Origin: Mugil cephalus
Taxonomy: Eukaryota > Chordata > Actinopteri > Mugiliformes > Mugilidae
Reading direction: 5' to 3'
Assembly: GCF_022458985.1 (NCBI RefSeq)
Contig: NC_061770.1
Location: 35,631,599-35,695,598, forward strand
Length of the DNA stretch: 64,000 bases
Shown: positions 56,401-64,000 of the stretch, in pieces
Layout: each line of letters begins with the position of its first letter
Position numbering within the stretch: the stretch's first letter is position 1
Translations under genes and position numbers: made by a program
Notes under the pieces: generated by a model
Database searches by the model: none
What the model saw: only the letters and a program-made list of their open reading frames with translations
Told to the model about the DNA's origin: nothing

Positions 56401-58143
56401 GCTGACATCAAAACTGGAATGACAGAACTCGACAGGATCAAGAAGAATCATACGAAAGAAATTGAAAAAGCAGTTCATGCTTTAATTAATGAATGTCGAA
56501 AGAAAAAAGTCCAGATGACAGACACAGAGCTGGACAAAAGATTCGATGAAATGTGGAAAGAAACACTGGAGAAACTGACTTTTACTGAACAAAAGGCAAC
56601 AGATGTCTTCACCAGAGTAGAGTACTACCTCAGATCAAATCTGTCACATAGGGGAGGTCACGCAAGTGAACTGTTAAGTCAGAAAAACCTGAGAGAGTGT
56701 GGACTGGAGCCTTTTAAATATACAGCTGAGGGATTCTTCAACCAATTGAAACACAAAGTGAGCAAGTGGCTCCAGATTGAAGATCACATAAAGGTAGTAC
56801 AGAGAATGACTGACAAGATCATAGATGCTTGCACTCTGTCTGTGGATGAAAAACTGAAAAGAAAGACCAAGTGCCACGATACTTACATCCAGGAGATCCT
56901 ACACATCATTGATGAGCGTCTGAAAAACAATCCAGATGTTAAGATAGACATGGAGTTTGAAGTTTCTCTAAAACAGCACATCTGTGGATCTGCAGCCAGA
57001 AACTTTCAGAAGATGGAAGAAGATTTCATACAAGTAAATGACCCCTATAGATGCCTAATGAAAAACAAGGAGAAGTTTTGTGCTGATTTCAAAGATGTGT
57101 TCCATGAACGAGACCAGTGTCAGAAGAAGGCACAAGAATTCACTGACCAATGCTTAAAGCCTGCAGTTGAAGCCTTTGTCAATCGTTCTCTGGGTCCCAA
57201 TATCATTGATGAAATGCTGAAACAAGAGCAGTTCAGCACAAGGATGTCTTTCCAGTATTCACTTTTACTGGATTTGCTTTCAAAGGACAGAGTTGAAGAC
57301 TATTTGAGATACAACTGTTCTTATGAGAGTTTCATAAAGGAAAGAATACTTGAACAGATAGAAGAGCGTTTTTCAAGCTTCTCTGCAACACTTGAGTTTG
57401 AGGAGCGACATCTTCAGTCAAGTATCAGCAGCATAAATGACGCCATCGAAAAGGCCAAAACAGGAGAGAGTGGTGACATGAAGACATTTGTTGAAAGAAT
57501 CTGCAAAGAACTTGGAGATAAACTGGTCATTTCCCAGGATGCTCTTGGTGCTTTCATGATACTGAACAATGCCAATCGGGAACAGTTTGCTGACTGTCTC
57601 ACAGTGTCTGTGAGGGACATGGAAGAAGCTCTTAGAGAGAAGTTTAAAGAATCAAATATCAAAACGAAACTACAAGATCTCCATGTGCAGCCCCAGAATG
57701 AGCTCTTCACCAGAGTGATTGGATGTGGCAAACAGTGTCCATTGTGTGGAGCTCCTTGTGAGGCAGGAGGAAGAGACCATGAGAAGCATTTTACTTCACT
57801 GCACCGACCACAGGGTCTGGGAAAAAACAATTGGGACCATTCAGATAAACTTGTCACTGACATATGCACATCTTTGGTGACCAGTGAAACTCGTTTTCGC
57901 TGTAGTGCTACAGACAATAAATGGCACCCTTACAAGCGTTTCCATGAAATCTTCCCAGGCTGGGATATTCGTCCAGATGTGAGCTTTGAGGCATCAGACT
58001 ACTGGAAATATGTGATGACAAAGTACAACAATTACTTTGCTTGTGCCTATGGTTCAGACCCTGCTGATATTCCATCCACCTGGAATAATATCACACCAGA
58101 GAAGGCAAAACAAAGTCTCAAAGAGTCATTTAGCATCGAGTGA
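46170..58143 (+). CDS. gvin1: GVIN1-like very large interferon-inducible GTPase, copy 2 (no FN3 exon)
   Basis: Paralogue of the minus-strand gene, on the plus strand. Inferred exons are about 46170-46281 (untranslated), 46938-46983 (start ATG at 46978), 47069-47153, 47263-47364 and 53456-58143. All borders are GT/AG and the phases agree: the single base left by exon 4 joins the 'ag' that opens the giant exon to give Lys. This gives 1626 residues. The N-terminus is acidic ([16 protein letters not shown]); exon 4 adds about 34 residues ([20 protein letters not shown]) where copy 1 has FN3. The giant exon is intact and near-identical to copy 1 over long stretches. A tRNA-derived SINE lies in intron 1, and intron 4 (about 6 kb) holds a TATC array, a Harbinger element and LINE remains. 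Whether the small exons are used needs transcripts. Confidence 0.83.
46573..46812 (+). repeat. tRNA-derived SINE in GVIN copy 2 intron 1
   Basis: The 5' part resembles a tRNA gene. It has an A-box-like 'tggctcagtaggt', and 'gggttagtggctcaatcc' stands where the B box would be. It is followed by a fish SINE body ('gtgtccttgagcaag', 'tgtgaaagcgcc', 'ctatatgaaaa'). The decayed B box and extended body argue against a functional tRNA. A second, truncated element of similar type is at 60088-60144. Confidence 0.7.
47389..47520 (+). repeat. (TATC/TGTC)n microsatellite in GVIN copy 2 intron 4
   Basis: About 130 bases of CTAT tetranucleotide, grading into CTGT variants. It starts only about 25 bases after the donor of exon 4 (47365). 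Confidence 0.95.
47560..49585 (+). other. Repeat-rich part of GVIN copy 2 intron 4
   Basis: No exon is supportable. At about 49225-49300 the phrase 'gagcccgatatctgccaccaaa' occurs, and it recurs at 51961-51985, so pieces of one dispersed element occur twice in this intron. (TG)n runs lie near 49320-49420. I looked for a fibronectin type III exon here and found none. Confidence 0.4.
49588..50955 (-). mobile_element. PIF/Harbinger transposon relic
   Basis: The left end contains 'gggcctcatgtacaaagact', and the right end contains the inverted counterpart 'gatacatgaggcccct'. Inside, the minus strand at about 50000-50142 keeps a HARBI1-type transposase C-terminal motif: [16 protein letters not shown], followed by [13 protein letters not shown]. 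Most of the transposase is missing. A further repeat, 'ttatatagcgtcaataacaa...aaaaactcccttttaacagg', has inserted at about 50315-50520. Confidence 0.75.
50956..51600 (-). mobile_element. L2-like LINE reverse transcriptase relic
   Basis: The minus-strand frames, interrupted by shifts, show [20 protein letters not shown] (reverse transcriptase motif 4-5 region). Further on they show LHWLPI...[13 protein letters not shown] and YLSDLLH, in the order expected for L2-type fish LINEs, with the catalytic YADD region deleted. It directly abuts the Harbinger relic on its left. Confidence 0.75.
51715..52510 (+). mobile_element. DNA transposon relic with a zinc-finger-like N-terminal fragment
   Basis: The segment opens with 'aggtcaacctgggttgaccc' and 'gtgctttcacaaaa', which look like transposon ends. 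At 52340-52505 the plus strand reads [19 protein letters not shown] and [15 protein letters not shown], a C..C zinc-finger start like that of hAT/ZBED-type transposases. It then runs into a possible splice donor (GTAATA). The rest of the transposase is absent. Confidence 0.5.
53050..53370. repeat. Decayed Tc1/mariner fragment before the GVIN copy 2 giant exon
   Basis: Phrases such as 'gctgtaggccaggactttat' with 'cttggcctttcc' and 'cagaattttagcccgttact' are typical of the reverse-oriented terminal part of Tc1-type elements. It ends about 85 bases before the acceptor of the giant exon. Confidence 0.45.
53456..58143 (+). CDS. gvin1: GVIN copy 2, giant terminal exon with GTPase domain
   Basis: This 4,688-base exon opens after 'ttatatccacag' and has no ATG near its start, which shows it is not a complete gene by itself. 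The P-loop GVQSTGKS is at 55291-55314 (residue about 677 of the full protein), followed by DTEG about 46 residues later. The C-terminal Cys/His cluster [12 protein letters not shown] and [16 protein letters not shown] are present. Differences from copy 1 concentrate in the first 100 or so residues, where copy 2 has an acidic insertion ([10 protein letters not shown]), and in scattered C-terminal positions. The end is SFSIE. Confidence 0.93.
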
Positions 58144-59175
58144 TTCTAACCAGTGAACATTTGTCCTCATGTTTTTCTATATAATATAAAGGAACCTCCC
58201 AAATAACTTCACTATAGATAAGGTTCAAGTCAGTTCACCCAGATAATTAACCACCATGACTTTCAATAGAGAAATACCAGAGATTTACTGAAGTTTGTTT
58301 TCATTACCTGAGTTTGCATTTCAGGAAAAGTTTCTTCAAGTGATTTAATGATTCATGTCATTATTCAAACATGTATGTAGCTGATCAGAGCTGTTTCTTC
58401 TTCTCGTAAAACAAATATCATATGGAACTTTTTGTATTTTATCTTGTGCCGTATCTGATGTTAAATATTTGCACTTACCTTGGTCTGGATAATACCACGT
58501 GAGGAGATTGTTGACAAGGAATTTAAGTTAGTGTTCATCAAACAGGAGTTACATTAGATAAGTTAATGTATGTACTAAAATCATTGAGGAGAAATCTGTG
58601 AGGAAAATATTCTCACTGACAAAGGAAAACAGAATGTGATAGATCTACTTACAAAAAAAACTAAATATGATTGTGTGAAGCATTTGCATCTGAGAAAATC
58701 AGTGTTTCATTAGAACTACAATCAGCTATGTGTGATCACATATACCGTTATATGCAGTACGCTGCGATGCTTTTGTTGTTCATAAAAACATCATGGAAAT
58801 CTCTTCACCTCATTTATCAAACAGCTAACATTTTTCTGCACCTCAAGTCAGGTGTTGTTTTTTTTGTTTTTTGTTTTTTGGAGTGTGTATCATTGTTTTT
58901 GTGCATGTTTGACATTATGGAGCATTAGTCATGTGCTTGAATGCACCATCAACATGACACAGGGTTTTTAAAACCTCAGTGATGTGCATGTAGTCTTAGT
59001 TTGTCTGGTAGCAGTGATATCTAGAGCCAGTGTGTGAACAACGAGGCTCAGTGTGTCTCCACTATTTAACAAACTTGATCAGAGTGTGACAGTGAACTGA
59101 ACCTCTTCTCTTTAGAGTTAATGCTAATCACTGTACACTGTATATTACATGAGCTGCCTGTGTAATTGTGTTCCT

Positions 59176-59181
59176 AATAAA
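59176..59181 (+). terminator. Polyadenylation signal of GVIN copy 2
   Basis: AATAAA about 1.03 kb after the stop codon, in the same context as the signal after copy 1. The 3' flank between stop codon and signal is recognisably homologous between the two copies (for example 'gaacatttgtcctcatgttt'). Confidence 0.6.
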
Positions 59182-59199
59182 ATGCTTAGTGAGTGTAAA

Positions 59200-60085
59200 G
59201 TGTGTGTGTCTGTGTCATTACAGTGACAGTTTCTCCAAAGGCTGTGAATTTACATCCTGTAACCCTCCTCATTATAACATGGCTCATATTGTTTCTGTCA
59301 TTTATCCCTCCATCATTTTACCACAATATCCAACTACTGAGGTCAACCATGCTGCCAGGAGAGACTGTGATGAAGGACCATGAGAAGAACGCCTCAAAGT
59401 CATGGTTACACAAATCTAAAATCTATAGAATCAAAATGTATGTTACATTTGTGGCTGTCAGTGTCAACTCTAACACACACTCTAAAAAATATTAAGAGAA
59501 CCTGTTACAACCACTTAATTAATCATAGAAATACAACATTAATTTATTAATGGATTTAGATGAAACTTTTAAGTTACAAACAATATTTGATGTCTTCAGT
59601 TGACTGAATATTTTTGGTACTAAGATCAACTTAATATTGTGTGCAGTCTGAACTGATATTTCTGCATTGAACTGGTTTCAAGTTCTGGTGACTTAATAAA
59701 ACTGACCTGATGACTCAGTATTTTAATTCCTCAAGTCTCAGTGCCACTCTAAAAAGAAATGTTTTGGCTCAACAAAGAAAATCAACGCAACAATTTCCAT
59801 TAGTCTTTTTGAGGTCTGACAACTTCTCATGAAATGACTTTTAACCAACAACCTATATTGAGTCACAGGAATTATCTTCTGCAATCAGTGTTTTTAATAA
59901 TGTATCAGTCAAGATGGACAACTCAGCCCAGTCCACTGTCAGTCATAACGCAGCTGAGAATGTTCCTAAATACACCAGGATAATTATTCATGAATGAAAT
60001 TATACTTTGAAATGTGCTTTCCATCAATGTTGTTCAGGATACGTGTTCCTTAGTCTTTACTGCATGATCAAAAACTCAACTAAGA
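59200..60085. other. Gene-free stretch beyond GVIN copy 2
   Basis: AT-rich intergenic sequence. The homology with the copy 1 side stops near the polyadenylation signals. No gene was recognised. Confidence 0.4.
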
Positions 60086-60087
60086 TA

Positions 60088-60144
60088 ATGGGGAGTAGCT
60101 CAGGTCGTCCAATAACTGAAAGGTTGGTGGTTCGATTCTGTCCT
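60088..60144 (+). repeat. Truncated tRNA-derived SINE
   Basis: The sequence 'ggagtagctcaggtcg' followed by 'aggttggtggttcgattctg' reads as decayed A and B boxes of a tRNA-type SINE head. It is cut off where a Tc1 terminus begins at about 60146. Confidence 0.55.
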
Positions 60145-60145
60145 A

Positions 60146-60960
60146 CAGTCCCCTCTAAAAGTACTGGAACAGCAAGGCAAATTCCCTTATTTTTGTTGTA
60201 TGCTCAATTGGGTTAAGGTCAGGTGACTGACTTGGCCGGTCTCAAACCTTCCACTTTTTTCCCCTGATGAAGTCCTTTATTTTGTTGGCAGTGTGCTTTG
60301 GGTCATTGTCCTGCTGCATGATGAAATTCCTCTGATTAGTTTGGATGCATTTCTCCGTAAATTGGCTATGCACTTCGGAATTCATTCTGCTGTTACCACC
60401 ATGCTTCACAGATGAGCTTGTATGCTTTGGATCACAAGCATTTCTTTTCTTTCTCAACACTTTGGCCTTTGGTAGAGATTAATCTTGGTCTCATCAGTCC
60501 ATACGATTGTGTTCCAGAACTTTTGTGGCTCATCTCTGTACTTCTTTGCAAATTTCAGTCTGGCCTTCCGATTCTTACTGCTGATGAGTGGTTTGCATCT
60601 TTTGGTGTGGCCTCTAGATTTCTGCTCTCAGAGTCTTCTTCCAACAGTTGATTGTGATACCTCCACCCCTGCACTGTGGAGGTCGTTGGTGATGTCACTT
60701 ACTGATGTTTTGGGGTTTTTCTTCACAGCTCTAATATTTCTGTCATCAACTACTGTTGTTTTCCTTGGCCGACCTGTTCGACGTCTGTTGCTCAGTACAC
60801 AAGTAGTTTCTTTCTCATTCAGGACATTCCAAATTGTTGTGCTTGCTATGTCCAATGGCTGCGATTGATTTTACTTCTTATCTCAGCTTGGAAATGGCTT
60901 GCTTTTCTCCCATAGACAGCTCTTGGGACAAGTTGTGTTTTTCTATATTAAACGGGACTT
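60146..60960 (-). mobile_element. Tc1-like transposase relic
   Basis: The left end 'agtcccctctaaaagtactg' is a typical fish Tc1 terminus. The minus strand carries broken transposase frames. At 60628-60855 is the helix-turn-helix/GRPRK region (NRRRTGRPRKTTVVDDR and SDITNDLHSAGVEVSQSTV). At 60242-60460 is the end of the catalytic domain (FIMQQDNDPKHTANKIKDF), which includes the conserved second Asp of the DDE triad. The middle is deleted or shifted and the right terminus is not found. Confidence 0.85.
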
Positions 60961-60964
60961 GGGG

Positions 60965-61445
60965 TCTAGTTATGCTACTTATAAAAGCCTGCTGACTGCG
61001 GCTGCATCCCAGCATGACATGCAACAGCTCCAGTCAAAAAAGCAAAGCACTAAAGAGGGTGGAGGAAATGGCACAATACATCACTGGAAACAATCGCCCA
61101 TTCACACAGCGAGACGTGGTGTGTTCTCCATGTTACCGTCTGGTACAGGATCCTGCCTGCACGCACCAAAATAATAAAGGACAGTTTCTAGACTCACAGT
61201 AAACTAATCTCTGGACACCGAACATACACTCTATGTGCCAATACACTATAATGTGAAAAATGACTTTCACATTTTCCGCTTTTACCAATCACTTATCATC
61301 TTTTCTTTTAAATGTGCAGAAAAGTTTAGTAATTATACTGTTGTGCTCTCCTTTTTGTGCTACTTATTGCTGAGCTAATCCACATCATGCCATTGCACTG
61401 TCGACTCTGTGTTGACCTGCACATGACAAATAAATCTGAATCAAA
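60965..61445 (+). mobile_element. LINE 3' end relic
   Basis: The plus strand reads SKALKRVEEMAQYITGNNRP then RLVQDPACTH, similar to the C-terminal tail of Rex/Babar-type LINEs. A typical AT-rich tail ending 'acaaataaatctgaatcaaa' follows. Confidence 0.5.
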
Positions 61446-61489
61446 AGGTTGCATTTTCTATCAGCTGGACACTCCCACCTTCATGTCAT

Positions 61490-62066
61490 GTGATTATACG
61501 TGAAAGGATAGAGAGGTCCCAGCTGGGTCCAGTGGACACAGTTCCTCCTCCGGCTCCTCACTGAACCCACAGATGTCTGCTCCCACCAGCGGGATGCCCA
61601 GAAGGTTAAACCTGATGGGAAATAAAAACCAGTGTAAGCTACCTATAGAGTTAAGAATTCCTTGCACAATTTTATCTTTTTCAAAATGCTATATAAATTC
61701 ATGCTGCAGCATCAAATCCAAATTCAATTACAAGTTTTCTAACTACATAACCAATTACCAATGCATGTCAACTTACAGCATGTCACACCTGCTAAAACTC
61801 TAACTTGCTATAGAAGTGTAAAGCTTCTGACTGGGGTGGGTGGAGCGAGAGATCGCAAAAGGAGACGATATCAGGGAGATTATACAGTAGTTCCTTTAAG
61901 TCAGGGTCACTGCTTCCCTTTTGTGCAACACTGTCTTCTATCCATAACTTACAATCCATAACCCATCAAATGGCACATTCTCACGGAACTTCCGCAAGTT
62001 GTCGTGCCACCATTCATTTGTCACTTCATCGGAGAAATCAGGATATGCTGTCAGACCTGGCCACAC
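61490..62066 (-). pseudogene. GAA-like glycoside hydrolase family 31 fragment (two exons, broken)
   Basis: Two minus-strand blocks match acid alpha-glucosidase (GAA) and relatives. Exon B, 62066-61953, has canonical borders (…tttttag / GTAAGT) and encodes VWPGLTAYPDF...WWHDN...VPFDGLWI, which in the family runs straight into the catalytic DMNEP motif. Exon A, 61611 to about 61490, encodes [19 protein letters not shown] and EEELC; after that a frame change is needed to read the expected WTQLG..YPF, and a stop soon follows. The exon or exons with the nucleophile (DMNEPSNF) and the acid/base region are missing between them, in only about 340 bases. I read this as a partial duplicate that has decayed. 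A short intact GH31 gene is unlikely. Confidence 0.7.
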
Positions 62067-62094
62067 CTAAAAAGAGAAAAAAGAAAAACAAATG

Positions 62095-62215
62095 TTAATC
62101 ATCCTACAGATACTTGACCACTGTGACAAAGTTTACAAAGTTTCCCAGCAGAACTTTGCATTGTCAGAAGATGGCCAATGCTATTTGCTTCTCCTGACCA
62201 TAGTGACAACACCAA
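62095..62215. repeat. Tc1-like non-autonomous element fragment, copy F
   Basis: It shares 'tttcccagcagaactttgca', 'cagaagatggccaa' and 'ctgaccatagtgac' with the 3' part of the other copies. Only about 120 bases remain. Confidence 0.55.
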
Positions 62216-64000
62216 CAAAGACACTCTAAGGCTCCTTGAGAGCGTCTCCACCTGTGGGGTCTCCTGGTGCAGGATGCCATCACAGGTCCGCTGTCCAAAA
62301 GCACAGGCCAGGCGCAGGACTGTCAGAGACTCCGTGGAGTCTCTACCTGTGACCCGGACCCCCCTCCATACAGTCACGGGGGGGGGTCCTCATGCATCCA
62401 TCAGGATGATAGATTCTGCCAGATGACTTGCATTTAAAACCTCGGTTCCTCCGTGACTATACGTCATGATGATTTCACGATGACGCCATCAAAGAGCAAG
62501 TACTGTTCATTTCCATAGTAACTGTCAACAATCGAGGGTATGTATCAGTAAATACAGCGAAACCGGGGAAAATGTCGATTATCAGATGCAATTAAGGACA
62601 ACTGAACACGACAATGATCCATACGAACTAGTAGTCGTATGGATCGATTAGCCTCAGTTTCAAACTCAGTTAGTTTTGGTTCATTTCAGTTATGATAAAT
62701 GTAACGTTAGCTAAATAAAAGATGCTAATGCTAAGAGCTTTACTGAGTTACCGAGAAGCAACGTTAACCATATAATACTGTAGCGTCTGACCGGACGTTA
62801 AAAGCATGACGAGGAGTGATCGCAAATAGTCAGTTTATTGTTTTATTGTTATTTAATTTAGGATATGAAGTACTGTCGGCCGTATATACGCCAAAACAAC
62901 AACATCGACAAAGTTATCTGACAGCCCTCCAGAACGTAACTTAAGAAGTAACTTCATCAGAAAAATACAGCATAAATTAATATTACCTGACACTAAATGT
63001 GAACCACAACACCAGGTTTCTGTGTCTGGATTCCAGATGTTTCTTCTAATGCAGTGATACATTTACTTCTCTTTTCTTTGGCAGTCGGAGATATCCGTAA
63101 AAATATATCTCTGACTGTTTTTCAAATCTGTTGGCTCAGTCAATTGCACATGAACTCTTCTCGTTTTTTTTTTTTTTTTTTTTTTTTAAATACAATTTAG
63201 ACGCTATTAAAGTCTATCAATCAAACTAATGACGGTTATTCTCCATGATCAACTGTCACTTTTATCCGCTCAGTGGCCGTAACCATGGAGACTTCGCTCG
63301 GCGGGTTTTTTTTTTTTAAACTCTCCTCAACCAGATTTTGAGATTTTTTTCCGGCAGCCCTGCTCATAGTGGCTCTAGGGGCTGGAGCCTATCCCAGCTA
63401 TCATTCACATTCACACCTAAGAATTTAGAATCACCAATGAACCCAACCCAGCTTTGGACGGTGGCAGAAAGCCAGAGAACCCACTTTCCACTGTGAAGTT
63501 TCTGAACTCTATATTTATCCTGTAGAATGGCGGCCTCTGCTGGTCGGTTACCGCCATTGGAAAACCAGATGAGAAAGATTTATCTGTTGAGCATGCGTGG
63601 GTTTCCTGAAGAAAGTGAAAATCTGCACAAACCAAAGGCCTGACAGACCAAATTAAAAACAGGTTCTGCAGCAAATGCACCTGAAGCAGTTACCATCAAC
63701 ATCAGTTATAAAATAAAATACATTTGTTTGTGAATGAAGCAAACTGGTGCACATTGACACAGATGTTGACTTTGCAACCTTCACATTAAAGAGACCTTAG
63801 GTCTGGCAATGGAGCCCATAGCATTAGAAACCATGAAAAGCAAACATCCTGTGTAACTCATTCATTCCCCAGTTTGACCTGGTGGTGGCAGTGTTCTCTC
63901 ACTTTATAAATGCTGAAATCTAAACACAACGGACAACATGTGTTTGTGTATTCTTGGTGGATGTCATCAGTTGCTGCACAAGTTGTGTTCAGATGCCAGG
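62216..64000. other. Gene-free right end
   Basis: A minus-strand frame at about 62220-62377 (TVLRLACAFGQRTCDGILH) looks protein-like but I cannot assign it. Poly-T runs lie near 63166-63187 and 63307-63317. At about 63375-63460 the phrase 'ggagcctatcccagctatca' marks a common fish repeat. No supportable gene is seen to the end of the window. Confidence 0.4.

Overview
This is vertebrate nuclear DNA, almost certainly from a teleost fish. The genes are split by GT/AG introns. The recognisable proteins are vertebrate: SNAPC2, AP1S1, VGF and two interferon-inducible very large GTPases. The space between them is filled with decayed fish-type transposons (Tc1-like, PIF/Harbinger, hAT-like, L2-like and endonuclease-type LINEs, tRNA-derived SINEs) and long microsatellites. 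No prokaryotic operon, CRISPR array, rRNA or functional tRNA gene is visible.

Layout. 1-7.4 kb: no confident gene, with BEL/Pao and LINE relics, a (TATC)n array and a small CpG-rich block. 7.7-12.9 kb: snapc2 on the minus strand, six exons, intact. 14.9-20.6 kb: ap1s1 on the plus strand, five exons, intact, arranged divergently from snapc2 and with a tetranucleotide tract of about 0.9 kb in intron 4. 23.5-28.3 kb: vgf on the plus strand, with a perfect CRE (TGACGTCA) next to an untranslated first exon and the whole coding sequence in exon 2. 31.8-44.1 kb and 46.1-59.2 kb: two intact GVIN-type GTPase genes, head to head, forming a very large inverted duplication. 59-64 kb: transposon relics and a broken piece of a GAA-like glycoside hydrolase family 31 gene.

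How the genes relate. snapc2 (snRNA transcription) and ap1s1 (AP-1 clathrin adaptor) are housekeeping-type genes sharing a promoter region of about 2 kb. ap1s1 and vgf are also neighbours in mammals, so that block looks like conserved synteny. The most interesting part is the GVIN pair. Each copy has its own interferon-response element and TATA-like box, an untranslated first exon, a second exon that ends just after ATG-GAG, small variable exons and one giant exon of about 4.7 kb. Only the minus-strand copy keeps a fibronectin type III exon. The two giant exons share long identical stretches around the GTPase domain but differ at their N-terminal ends, which suggests recent duplication or gene conversion.

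All calls come from reading the sequence by eye. Exon joins were checked by splice sites and reading-frame phase, not by transcripts or database searches.
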